Origin: an uncultured Eubacteriales bacterium
GTDB lineage: Bacteria; Bacillota; Clostridia; Oscillospirales; Oscillospiraceae
Assembly (NCBI GenBank): GCA_900544705.1
Contig: UQWH01000003.1
Location: 11,749-75,748 of the forward strand
Length of the DNA: 64,000 nucleotides
Direction: 5' to 3'
Shown here: in pieces, positions 35,325 through 43,705 of the stretch
Numbering within the stretch: position 1 is the stretch's first letter
Layout: every line of letters begins with the position of its first letter
Program-made: the position numbers and the translations under genes
The notes under the pieces: model-generated
Database searches by the model: none
What the model was told of the DNA's origin: nothing
What the model saw: the letters and a program-made list of their open reading frames with translations, nothing else

Positions 35325-35331
35325 TCCCCAT

Positions 35332-35368
35332 GGCTCCGGTGCCGAAACGCGCCGGAGCCTTTTAATTT
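35332..35368 (+). terminator. Terminator of rny
   Basis: An 11-bp stem (35332-35342 with 35349-35359, one wobble) followed by TTTTAATTT. Confidence 0.88.
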
Positions 35369-35388
35369 GAAGAACGGAGGGACTCCCC

Positions 35389-36294
35389 ATGATTCAGAAA
35401 TCAGATTTTTTCGGCTATGACAGCTACACGATCTCCTCGGAGCGGCTTTCCGTCCGCGTGATGACGCTGGGCGCAACGGTGATCGACTTCCGCTTCGACG
35501 GCCGTCCGGTCGCGCTGCGCTTTGAAACGGCGCAGGAGTATCTGGACAGTGATGCCTATCTCGGCGCCATCGTCGGCCGCTATGCGAACCGTATCGGTGG
35601 TGCGCACTTCACCCTGAACGGCAAGACCTACGAGCTGCCCGCAAATGAGGGCAAGAACCAGCTGCACGGCGGCAAAAACAGCTATGACCGCCGCATCTGG
35701 GACGCCGAGGTCTGCGGGGACAGCGCCGTGCGCTTCCGTCTGTTCTCCCCGGACGGCGACAACGGCTACCCCGGCAATCTGTCCATCGCTGTCACCTATA
35801 CGGTCGCGGGCGACCGGATGCGCATCGACTTTGAGGGCGACTGTGACGCGGACACCTACTTTGCCCCCACGACGCACTTGTATTTCAATCTGGGCGGCGC
35901 GCCCACGGTGCTGGACACCCGCCTCTGGATCAACGGAACGACCGTCCTGCCCGTAGACGCGGCGCTGCTCCCCTGCGGCGCGCCGGTGAAATCCGCCGGA
36001 CTGCTGGACTTCTCGCAGGGAAAGGCCATCGAGGGCTGCGTCGACCACTGCTTCCCGCTGGACGGCGAGTGCGCCTGCCGCGCGAGCGACGGCGGCGTGG
36101 AGATGGAGCTGCACACGGACTTCCCCGCGCTTCAGGTCTACAGCGGTGAGTTCCTCAAGGAGAAGCACTCCGGCGTCGCTCTGGAACCGGAGTTCTATCC
36201 CGACAGCCCCAACCACCCGGAATTCCCCTCCCCCCTGCTGCGCAAAGGCGAGCACTTCCATAAATACGCGGAGTACCGCTTCCGCAAGGTCTGA
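35389..36294 (+). CDS. galM: Aldose 1-epimerase (galactose mutarotase)
   Basis: A 301-residue beta-sandwich enzyme interconverting alpha- and beta-aldoses, feeding galactokinase. The conserved NRIGGAHFTLNG, NQLHGGKNSYDRR (catalytic His region near residue 88) and THLYFNLGG motifs are present; a C-terminal catalytic Glu lies in GVALEPEFYPD. GGAGG precedes the ATG. It lies 1 kb from, and on the opposite strand to, the converging galE, so it belongs to the same Leloir pathway but not the same operon. Confidence 0.94.
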   Translation: MIQKSDFFGYDSYTISSERLSVRVMTLGATVIDFRFDGRPVALRFETAQEYLDSDAYLGAIVGRYANRIGGAHFTLNGKTYELPANEGKNQLHGGKNSYDRRIWDAEVCGDSAVRFRLFSPDGDNGYPGNLSIAVTYTVAGDRMRIDFEGDCDADTYFAPTTHLYFNLGGAPTVLDTRLWINGTTVLPVDAALLPCGAPVKSAGLLDFSQGKAIEGCVDHCFPLDGECACRASDGGVEMELHTDFPALQVYSGEFLKEKHSGVALEPEFYPDSPNHPEFPSPLLRKGEHFHKYAEYRFRKV

Positions 36295-36300
36295 TATGCC

Positions 36301-36350
36301 AACCGGCGGCTGCGATGATTTGCAGATCATCGCAGCCGCCGGTTTTCTTT
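36301..36350 (+). terminator. Terminator of galM
   Basis: An 18-bp perfect stem (36302-36319 with 36326-36343) and a short T-rich run, TTTCTTTG. Confidence 0.85.
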
Positions 36351-36424
36351 GAAGTTCAGGCAGAGGGTTACAATCCAGCGTCATTTATATGACACAGATA
36401 TTGCATTTTAGACATCTTTTGTAT

Positions 36425-36453
36425 TTGCATTTATGATTGTTTTCTGCTACAAT
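36425..36453 (+). promoter_or_regulatory. Promoter of the 245-residue lipoprotein gene
   Basis: TTGCAT, a 17-base spacer and TACAAT, in an AT-rich stretch, 46 bases before the start codon. Confidence 0.7.
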
Positions 36454-36498
36454 ACAGATGTCAAGTCAGATAGAACGCGATAAAAGGAGGGATTTCCC

Positions 36499-37236
36499 AT
36501 GAAAAAGCAACCGTTGATACTCCTGTTCTGCTGTGCGATCGCCGCGCTGCTGCTCTCCTCCTGCGCTTCCGCTCAGCACGATGCGTCCACGCCCCCGACG
36601 TCCGAGGTCGGCAGCTCCGTCATGTCCGATGCTGAGTTTCCGACGGTCTTGAATATTCCGAAGGATTTTCAGGTCTGGCGCAATCCGGATGCAATCAGGG
36701 TCTATCCTTTCACCGAAGAGAGCCTCCTCGCGGCAGTAGAGCTTGCGCAGAAAACCGCCGCAGAGATCATCGAAAGCGACAGCCCGGAGCACTACGAGAT
36801 CAAAAAAGCCGCCTTCGAGCCGGCCCTGACCGATGCGTATAACCGGCAGCAGATGTCCGGCAAGCCCGTGAAGGGCTGGGCGGAGGAGGACTATTACGCG
36901 CGCTATATGACCTGCGTCATTTTTTATGATGCCGGCTATGACCACACCACCAGCCCCATGCCCGACGCCGAGGACGGTATTTTACAGGTCACATTGACCC
37001 GTGAAAACGCTTCGGACAGTTGGTCCTTTGTCGAAGGCTCCCAAGGCTTCTACGGCGGAACGTACTCTTCCTTCGTACTCACCCTGGAAGAGCTGGCCGA
37101 GGTTCCCTTCCGTCATACCGGCCGCCTGCTCGGAGGATATTGCTATGCGGGGGACGCCTGCTATCTCTATGCCTGCGACGACGCGACCGGCGAGGTCAGA
37201 TTCTACGACACACAGGGGAACAGCAATTTGGAATGA
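36499..37236 (+). CDS. Lipoprotein of unknown function
   Basis: A 245-residue protein. The signal peptide ends in the lipobox LLLSSC (residue about 22), followed by a Ser/Thr-rich linker. The folded region starts near residue 45. Motifs such as RNPDAIRVYPFTEESLLAAV and WSFVEGSQGFYGGTYSSF are not assigned to a family I know. AAAGGAGG precedes the ATG. It is bracketed by its own promoter and a strong terminator, so it is monocistronic. It is probably anchored outside the membrane. Confidence 0.8.
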   Translation: MKKQPLILLFCCAIAALLLSSCASAQHDASTPPTSEVGSSVMSDAEFPTVLNIPKDFQVWRNPDAIRVYPFTEESLLAAVELAQKTAAEIIESDSPEHYEIKKAAFEPALTDAYNRQQMSGKPVKGWAEEDYYARYMTCVIFYDAGYDHTTSPMPDAEDGILQVTLTRENASDSWSFVEGSQGFYGGTYSSFVLTLEELAEVPFRHTGRLLGGYCYAGDACYLYACDDATGEVRFYDTQGNSNLE

Positions 37237-37261
37237 AGCGGCTCTCGTCACCTTGCAAGTG

Positions 37262-37299
37262 CAGCGGCCCGCCGGGGTTCCGGCGGGCCGCTGTTTTTT
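37262..37299 (+). terminator. Bidirectional terminator between the lipoprotein gene and galE
   Basis: CAGCGGCCCGCCGG (37262-37275) pairs perfectly with 37280-37293; TTTTTT follows on the plus strand. Confidence 0.9.
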
Positions 37300-38299
37300 A
37301 CTGCTGTTTCTTCACAAAGTTCCACGTGTCGCGGCACATATCTTCGACGGTCTTTTCCGCCGTCCAGCCGAGCACGTCCTTTGCCTTCGTGGTGTCCGCC
37401 CAGCACTTGGCAAGATCGCCGTCGCGGCGCGGGCCGATCACATGATTGACCTTGACACCGTTGACCTTTTCAAAGGTATGCACCAGCTCCAGCACGCTCA
37501 CCGCGCGCCCGGTGCCGAGGTTAAACGCCTCCGCGCCCGTATGCGTTTCGGCATACTCCAGCGCCTTGAGGTGCCCCTTGGCAAGATCGACTACGTGCAG
37601 ATAGTCGCGCAGGCCGGTGCCGTCCGGGGTGGGATAGTCGTCGCCGAACACGGTCAGCTTCTCCAGCTTTCCGGCGGCAACGCGGGCGATGTAGGGCATC
37701 AGGTTATTGGGGATGCCGTTGGGGTCCTCGCCGAGCAGGCCGGATTCATGCGCGCCGATGGGGTTGAAGTAGCGCAGCAGCACCGCCGAGAAGTCCGGGT
37801 TCGCCGCCGTGTAGTCGCGAAGGATCTGCTCGATCATGATCTTCGTCCAGCCATAGGGGTTGGTGGCAAGGTGCGCCGGCATGGATTCCACATAGGGCAC
37901 GGGATTTTCCGGGCCGTAAACCGTCGCGGAGGAGGAAAAGACCAGCTTCTTGCAGCCGAACTCCGCCATGACCTCCATCAGCGTCAGCGTGGAATCCAGA
38001 TTGTTGCGGTAGTAGGCCAGCGGGATGCGGCAGCTCTCGCCCACCGCCTTCAGACCGGCGAAGTGGATGACCGCGTCGATCCGGTGCGCGCGGAAGATCT
38101 TTTCCAGCGCCGCCCTGTCGCACACGTCGTCCTGATAGAACACAGGCGCAATCCCCGTGATGGTCTGGATCTTTTCGATCACGTCCGCCTTGGCGTTGGA
38201 CAGATTGTCAACGATCACGACCTCGTGACCCGCCTTTTGCAGCTCCACGCAGGTGTGGCTGCCGATAAACCCGGCGCCGCCGGTGACAAGTACCTTCAT
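37298..38299 (-). CDS. galE: UDP-glucose 4-epimerase
   Basis: A 333-residue short-chain dehydrogenase-type enzyme, normal length. NAD is bound by VTGGAGFIGSH (residues 5-15), and the catalytic residues lie in VFSSSATVYG (Ser) and YGWTK (Tyr and Lys, with Trp at a variable site). It interconverts UDP-galactose and UDP-glucose. It lies 17 bases after galT as the last gene of galK-galT-galE. Confidence 0.97.
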   Translation of the reverse strand: MKVLVTGGAGFIGSHTCVELQKAGHEVVIVDNLSNAKADVIEKIQTITGIAPVFYQDDVCDRAALEKIFRAHRIDAVIHFAGLKAVGESCRIPLAYYRNNLDSTLTLMEVMAEFGCKKLVFSSSATVYGPENPVPYVESMPAHLATNPYGWTKIMIEQILRDYTAANPDFSAVLLRYFNPIGAHESGLLGEDPNGIPNNLMPYIARVAAGKLEKLTVFGDDYPTPDGTGLRDYLHVVDLAKGHLKALEYAETHTGAEAFNLGTGRAVSVLELVHTFEKVNGVKVNHVIGPRRDGDLAKCWADTTKAKDVLGWTAEKTVEDMCRDTWNFVKKQQ

Positions 38300-38316
38300 A
38301 AAAATGTCCTCCTTTT

Positions 38317-39798
38317 TTATATTGCGGCAAGGAAGCGGCCGAAGGCCCGCTGCCCCGCGTCATTTCGTTTGAACACGCCCGCGTCCTCCAGAACGCGGGT
38401 GAACACCGCGCCGACCTCCTGCCGGAGGATGTCCTCCGTGTTTTCCGGCGTAAAGTCATAGCGCTGCCTGAGCTCGTCCACCCAATCGGCGTGCTTGCCG
38501 AGCGTTTCGTCCTGCCGCAGGTCCGCCCCCGTCAGGATCGCCGTGCGCACGCCCTCCAGCTCCTTTTTCAGGCGAGCGGGCAGCACCGCAAGGCCCATGA
38601 CCTCGATCAGGCCGATGTTCTCCTTTTTAATATGATGCAGCTCCGGATGCGGATGGAACACGCCCAGCGGAAGCTCCGGCGTGGTGATGTTGCAGCGCAG
38701 CACAAGATCAAGCTCGTAGTCCGCGCCGCGTCGCCGCGCAATGGGCGTGATCGTGTTGTGCGGCACTCCGTCCGTTTCCGCAAAAACGCCCGCCTCCGGG
38801 TCGGAATACCCGCGCCAGCGCGCCAGGATCCGCTCCGCCAGCGCAAGGAGCTGCGCACGGTCGGCGCTCGTCAGACGGATGACCGACATCGGCCAGCGCA
38901 CGACCCCCGCACGCACCGCCGGGAAGTCCGCAAAACGCACCTCCCGCTCCACCGGCGCCTCCTCCATCGCAAAGCGGTAACGCCCGCCCTGAAAGTGGTC
39001 GTGGCTCAGGATGGAACCGCCCACAATGGGCAGGTCGGCATTCGAGCCGATGAAGTAGTGCGGGAAGATCGTGACAAAATCCAGCAGCCGCCGGAAGGTC
39101 ACGCCGTCGATGTGCATGGGCCGGTGCTCCGCATTCAGCGCGATACAGTGTTCATTATAATATACATAGGGGGAATACTGCAAGTACCACTGGCTTCCGT
39201 CCAGCGTGAGGGGCAGAATTCTGTGATTCTGCCGCGCCGGATGATTGCCGCGCCCGGCGTAGCCCTCATTTTCGGCGCACAGCAGGCAGCGCGGATAGCC
39301 CGACTGCGGCGCAGCCTTGGCCGCCGCGATGTCGCGGGGGTCCTTTTCGGGCTTGGACAGATTGATCGTGATGTCCAGCGCGCCGTAGGGCGAAGCATAC
39401 TTCCACTTGAGGTCTTTTGCGATGCGGTCGCGGCGGATGTAATTTGTGTCCTGCGAGAAGCGGTAGAACCAGTCCGTCGCCGCCTCGGGCGAAACGGCGT
39501 AGCGCCGCGCAAATTCCGCCCGCACCTCGTGCGGATAGGGCGTCAGCGCGCCCATGAGCTTGGTGTCGAACAGATCGCGTTCGGTCACGCTGCCGCCGGT
39601 CAGCCCGCGCTGCACGGCGTCGTCCGTCAGCGCCGCGAGCAGCTCCGGAAGCGCCGCGTGGATCTCTTCCTCCGCGGGTGCTTCGTCCAGCCGCAGAATT
39701 TCCAACAGACGATTTTTCACATAGCAGGCGTCCGCCTGTTCGATCAGGCCGCAGCCGATGCCGTAGCGCACCAGCGCGTCAAGATAAGCACCGTTCAT
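38317..39798 (-). CDS. galT: UDP-glucose-hexose-1-phosphate uridylyltransferase, class II
   Basis: A 493-residue class II GalT, the long form found in Firmicutes and unlike the 350-residue E. coli type. It exchanges galactose-1-P with UDP-glucose. Recognisable parts: CLLCAENEGYAGRGNHPARQ, YYNEHCIALNAEHRPM, GSNADLPIVGGSILSHDHFQ and LGVFHPHPELHHIKKENIGL, the last holding the His-Pro-His type catalytic region. The ATG at 39798 overlaps the galK stop as ATGA. Confidence 0.95.
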   Translation of the reverse strand: MNGAYLDALVRYGIGCGLIEQADACYVKNRLLEILRLDEAPAEEEIHAALPELLAALTDDAVQRGLTGGSVTERDLFDTKLMGALTPYPHEVRAEFARRYAVSPEAATDWFYRFSQDTNYIRRDRIAKDLKWKYASPYGALDITINLSKPEKDPRDIAAAKAAPQSGYPRCLLCAENEGYAGRGNHPARQNHRILPLTLDGSQWYLQYSPYVYYNEHCIALNAEHRPMHIDGVTFRRLLDFVTIFPHYFIGSNADLPIVGGSILSHDHFQGGRYRFAMEEAPVEREVRFADFPAVRAGVVRWPMSVIRLTSADRAQLLALAERILARWRGYSDPEAGVFAETDGVPHNTITPIARRRGADYELDLVLRCNITTPELPLGVFHPHPELHHIKKENIGLIEVMGLAVLPARLKKELEGVRTAILTGADLRQDETLGKHADWVDELRQRYDFTPENTEDILRQEVGAVFTRVLEDAGVFKRNDAGQRAFGRFLAAI

Positions 39799-40973
39799 TC
39801 GCACACCTCCACACTGCCCTCCTGCCGGATGGAAAGCACATGACAGCTTCCCTGCCCCAGCGCGGCCTCCATGCCCTCGCGGAAGCGTGGAAGAAGCTCC
39901 GTCGGGACATAGGCCTGAATCGTTCCGGCGAAGCCGCCGCCGTGGACGCGGCAGGCTCCGCGGCCTTCCAGCAGGCGCTCCGCCTGCGACAGGGCGAAGG
40001 CCAGCGCCTGCCCACGCACTGCGCCCGTGGGGATCACGTTCTGCAAATACTGCCATGAGGACACGCCGGAAGCCCGGACTTCGTGCAAAAAGTCCTCAAA
40101 CCGGTTTTCCTGCAAGGCCTTCACCTGACGGCGCACGCGACGGTTATCGTCAAAGACATGGATGGCGCGCAGCACGGCGCGGTCGCCCGCATATCGGCGC
40201 AGCCCCGGCAGCTTCTGATAGAACTCGTCCTCGGAAACGTCGCGCAGGTATTCTTTCCCAAAAAATTCGCAGACAGTTTTCAACTCCGCCGGAATGGCCG
40301 CGTACTCCGCGGTCAGGTCGGCGTGGTCGGCGCCGGAGTCGATGATGCACAGCGCATGGCCGCAGGCCGCAAAGTCAAAGGGCACCGGCGTGACCACCGG
40401 CGCAGCCGGGTCGGCAAAGTCAATGGCAATGATGCCGCCGACGGCGCTGGCGGTCTGATCCATCAGGCCGCAGGGCTTGCCGAAGTAGACATTTTCCGCA
40501 TACTGCCCGACCTGCGCAAGCTGCACGGGGCTGAGCTTCCCGTCCAGAAACAGGCGGTTGCAGATCGCCGCCATCAGCACCTCAAAGGCAGCCGAAGAGG
40601 AAAGCCCGCTGCCCGGCAGCACGTCGGACTCCACATAGGCGTCGAAGCCGCAGGGCGTCCCTCCCAGTGCGGCCACCCGCGCGGCCACGCCGCGCACCAG
40701 TGCCGCCGTCGTGCCCGTTTCCTCCGCCCGCGGCGCAAGGCCGTCCAGCGGCACGACGCACAGGGGGTAGCCCTCGGACTGCACGCGGATCTGCCCGGAG
40801 CCGTTGGCGGCGACCGCCGCTCTTGTGTCAAGGTTCACCGCGCCGGCCAGCACGAGCCCGTGCTGATGATCGGTGTGGTTGCCGCCCAGCTCCGTCCGGC
40901 CGGGCGCGGAAAAGAGGTACTGGGGTACTCGCTCAAAGCATTGCGTGAATTTTCGCTTGATGGTTTCGTACAC
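39795..40973 (-). CDS. galK: Galactokinase
   Basis: A 392-residue GHMP kinase that phosphorylates galactose at C1. The signature GRTELGGNHTDHQHG (residues about 25-40), the ATP loop LPGSGLSSSAAFEVL and a C-terminal GGGFAGTIQAYV-like motif (VHGGGFAGTIQAY) are present. The start is GTG at 40973 with AGAGGTG upstream. It is first of galK-galT-galE, divergent from the AraC-type gene. Confidence 0.96.
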   Translation of the reverse strand: MYETIKRKFTQCFERVPQYLFSAPGRTELGGNHTDHQHGLVLAGAVNLDTRAAVAANGSGQIRVQSEGYPLCVVPLDGLAPRAEETGTTAALVRGVAARVAALGGTPCGFDAYVESDVLPGSGLSSSAAFEVLMAAICNRLFLDGKLSPVQLAQVGQYAENVYFGKPCGLMDQTASAVGGIIAIDFADPAAPVVTPVPFDFAACGHALCIIDSGADHADLTAEYAAIPAELKTVCEFFGKEYLRDVSEDEFYQKLPGLRRYAGDRAVLRAIHVFDDNRRVRRQVKALQENRFEDFLHEVRASGVSSWQYLQNVIPTGAVRGQALAFALSQAERLLEGRGACRVHGGGFAGTIQAYVPTELLPRFREGMEAALGQGSCHVLSIRQEGSVEVCE

Positions 40974-41013
40974 GGTTGTTTCACCTCTCTGTTTTATTTT
41001 GTTCTCTACTTCT

Positions 41014-41041
41014 ATTCTAGGTAATTATGTTGCTAAAGCAA
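41014..41041 (-). promoter_or_regulatory. Possible promoter of the gal operon
   Basis: On the minus strand TTGCTT, a 16-base spacer and TAGAAT, about 40 bases before galK. Confidence 0.5.
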
Positions 41042-41082
41042 TGGTTTTTTCTCTAGTTTCTATGGAAATTTGTTGCTTCCCA

Positions 41083-41091
41083 TGGTATAAT
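41083..41091 (+). promoter_or_regulatory. Extended -10 of the araC-type gene
   Basis: TGGTATAAT, an extended -10 with a poor -35 (TGGAAA 17 bases upstream), 19 bases before the start codon. A poor -35 would suit an activator-dependent promoter. Confidence 0.6.
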
Positions 41092-41110
41092 TTTCGCAGG
41101 AGGCGGTATC

Positions 41111-41956
41111 ATGGCGGAATATTTCAAAAATTCCTATAAAGCGGAGCAGGCGCCCCTGCCGCTGAGCGTCAAAAACGTCGGCTTTCAGCAGTGCACGCCG
41201 GGCTACCGCTGGGGTGCCGGAATGCGCGACCACTATCTTCTGCACTACGTCGTTTCCGGGCGCGGGACCTATACCGTCGAGGGACGCTCCTTCCCGGTGG
41301 AGGCCGGGCAGGTCTTTCTGGCGTGGCCGAATACCGTTCTGAGCTACACCGCCGACCACGACGACCCGTGGGAATACTACTGGCTGGGCTTCGCCGGGCC
41401 GGACGCGGCGGTGCTCCTGTCGCACACCGGCCTCAAGCGCAGCGCGCCGGTCCTGTCCATCGGCTTCGGCAAGACTTTTCAGCAGTACGTCACTGCCATT
41501 TATGACGCGCGCGGCAGCGACCTGAGAAGCCGCACGCAGATGCTCGGCTATGCCTATCTTCTGCTGGGCCGTCTGATCGAAGCGGAGGCGCGTCCGCAGG
41601 AGAGTGCCAACCCCGCCGCCCGCGCGGCGGAATTCATCGAAAACAACTACGCCGACCAGATCACGATAGACGACATCGCAGCCCGCGCCGGCGTGAGCCG
41701 GAGCTGGCTTTACCGCTGTTTCATGGAGCGCTTTGCCTGTTCGCCCGCGGCCTACCTGCGCAGCCGCCGTCTGAACTGCGCCCGCCAGCTGCTCGAGCGC
41801 ACCGGCCTGCATATCTCGGAGATCGCCCGCTCCGCGGGCTATCCGGACGCACTGTATTTTACCAAGGTCTTTACCCGGCAGTTTGGGATGTCCCCTTCTG
41901 CCTACCGGGGAAAAATCCTGTTGGAATTTTCCCCGCCGGGTGCTATAATGACCTGA
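41111..41956 (+). CDS. AraC-family transcriptional regulator
   Basis: A 281-residue regulator with an N-terminal cupin-type sugar-sensing domain (about 25-165, RDHYLLHYVVSGRGTYTVEG) and a C-terminal double helix-turn-helix (about 180-278): ITIDDIAARAGVSRSWLYRC and HISEIARSAGYPDALYFTKV, ending FGMSPSAYRG. It is divergent from galK, so control of the gal operon is likely. GGAGG precedes the ATG. The promoter of the ABC exporter lies inside its 3' end. Confidence 0.92.
   Translation: MAEYFKNSYKAEQAPLPLSVKNVGFQQCTPGYRWGAGMRDHYLLHYVVSGRGTYTVEGRSFPVEAGQVFLAWPNTVLSYTADHDDPWEYYWLGFAGPDAAVLLSHTGLKRSAPVLSIGFGKTFQQYVTAIYDARGSDLRSRTQMLGYAYLLLGRLIEAEARPQESANPAARAAEFIENNYADQITIDDIAARAGVSRSWLYRCFMERFACSPAAYLRSRRLNCARQLLERTGLHISEIARSAGYPDALYFTKVFTRQFGMSPSAYRGKILLEFSPPGAIMT
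41921..41949 (+). promoter_or_regulatory. Promoter of the ABC exporter pair
   Basis: TTGGAA, a 17-base spacer and a perfect TATAAT, embedded in the last codons of the araC-type gene. Confidence 0.72.
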
Positions 41957-41985
41957 GAAATAAGGCACAAACATGGAGGCCATTT

Positions 41986-43704
41986 GTGAAACGATTGCTC
42001 AAGTATCTGGCGGATTATAAGAAAGAATCCGTCTTTGCGCCGCTGTTCAAGCTGTTTGAGGCGCTTCTGGATCTTCTGGTGCCGGTCGTGGTCGCGGCGA
42101 TCATCGACCGCGGCATCAACGGCGGCGGTGGAACCGGCGTCATCGTGCGCTATGCGCTTCTGATGATCGGTCTGGCTGCGGCTGGCCTTGCCGCGTCCGT
42201 CACGGCGCAGTTCTTTGCCGCGAAGGCCGCCGTCGGCTTCGCCAAGCAGGTGCGTGGTGCGCTGCTGCGCAAGATCGACACCTTTTCTTATTCCGACATC
42301 GACACGCTCGGCGCGCCGACCATGCTCACGCGCATGACGGGCGACGTCAATCAGCTTCAGAACGGCGTCAACATGGTGCTGCGTCTGTTCCTGCGCTCGC
42401 CCTTCATCGTGTTCGGCGCGATGATCATGGCCTTCACGATAGACGCAAAGGCCGCGCTGGTCTTTGCCGCCGTCATTCCGGTGCTGGCTGCGGTGGTCTT
42501 TGCCATCATCCTCGTGACCATTCCGAAGTACCGGCAGGTGCAGGAGCACGTGGACGACGTGCTCGGCACGACCCGCGAAAACCTGAGCGGCACGCGCGTC
42601 ATCCGCGCCTTCCGCATTGAGCAGACGGAGATCGACTCCTTCGACCGCAAGAACCGCGCGCTGACGAAGATCCAGCTCTTCGCCGGGCGCATCTCCGCGC
42701 TGATGAATCCCCTGACCTACGTTATCATCAACGCCGCCGTCATCGCCCTGATCTACACCGGCGCGCTGCGCGTGAACGCAGGCTTTCTGACGCAGGGCGC
42801 GGTCATCGCGCTGTATAACTATATGTCGCAGGTGCTGGTGGAGCTGATCAAGCTGGCAAACCTCATCATCACCATGACCAAAGCGCTGGCCAGCGCCAAC
42901 CGCGTGGCGGATATGCTCGACCGCCCCGCCTCCACCGAAATTCTGCCGGAGCACCGCGTGCAGACGGACAGCAAGGTGCTGTTCGACCACGCCGGCCTGA
43001 CCTACCGCGGCGCGGGCGAGGCCTCTCTGGAGGACATCAGTCTGAGCGTGCTGCCGGGGCAGACCGTCGGCGTCATCGGCGGCACGGGCAGCGGCAAGAC
43101 CTCTCTGGTCAACCTGATCCCCGCGTTTTACCCCGCCGATTCCGGCGCGGTCTACATCGACGGGCTGGACGCCCGCTCCTATGAACCGGAGCAGCTTCGC
43201 CGCAAGGTCGGTCTGGTACCGCAGAAAGCGGTGCTGTTCCGCGGCACCATCCGCACCAATCTTCTCTGGGGCTGTGAGGATGCGGCGGACGAGGAGCTCT
43301 TCGCCGCTCTGCGCGCGGCGCAGGCCTATGAATTCGTCATGGAAAAGGGCGGTCTGGACGCCGAAGTCGCCGAGGGCGGCAAGAATTTCTCCGGCGGTCA
43401 GCGCCAGCGCCTGACCATCGCGCGCGCGCTCGTGCGCAAGCCGGAAATTCTCATCCTTGACGACAGCGCCTCCGCGCTGGACTACGCCACGGACGCCGCC
43501 CTGCGCCGCACCCTGCGGGAGCTTTCCTTCCATCCCACGGTGTTCATCGTTTCCCAGCGCACGGCCTCCATCCGCAGCGCCGACCAGATCGTCGTTCTGG
43601 ACGACGGCCGCGCCGTCGGTCTCGGAACGCACGAATCGCTGCTGAAAACCTGCGAGGTCTACCGCGAGATCTATGAATCCCAGTATAAAAAGGAGGCGCA
43701 GTAA
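41986..43704 (+). CDS. ABC exporter half, degenerate-site subunit
   Basis: A 572-residue type IV ABC exporter half: six membrane helices (about 15-310) and an ATPase domain (about 340-570). Walker A is GGTGSGKTS, signature FSGGQRQ, Walker B ILILDDSASALD. The catalytic Glu after Walker B is Asp, and the switch His is Gln (FIVSQRTAS). This marks it as the non-canonical half of a heterodimer, as in BmrC or TM287. The start is GTG at 41986 with GGAGG upstream. The partner is one base downstream. Substrate unknown; multidrug or peptide are possible. Confidence 0.93.
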   Translation: MKRLLKYLADYKKESVFAPLFKLFEALLDLLVPVVVAAIIDRGINGGGGTGVIVRYALLMIGLAAAGLAASVTAQFFAAKAAVGFAKQVRGALLRKIDTFSYSDIDTLGAPTMLTRMTGDVNQLQNGVNMVLRLFLRSPFIVFGAMIMAFTIDAKAALVFAAVIPVLAAVVFAIILVTIPKYRQVQEHVDDVLGTTRENLSGTRVIRAFRIEQTEIDSFDRKNRALTKIQLFAGRISALMNPLTYVIINAAVIALIYTGALRVNAGFLTQGAVIALYNYMSQVLVELIKLANLIITMTKALASANRVADMLDRPASTEILPEHRVQTDSKVLFDHAGLTYRGAGEASLEDISLSVLPGQTVGVIGGTGSGKTSLVNLIPAFYPADSGAVYIDGLDARSYEPEQLRRKVGLVPQKAVLFRGTIRTNLLWGCEDAADEELFAALRAAQAYEFVMEKGGLDAEVAEGGKNFSGGQRQRLTIARALVRKPEILILDDSASALDYATDAALRRTLRELSFHPTVFIVSQRTASIRSADQIVVLDDGRAVGLGTHESLLKTCEVYREIYESQYKKEAQ

Positions 43705-43705
43705 G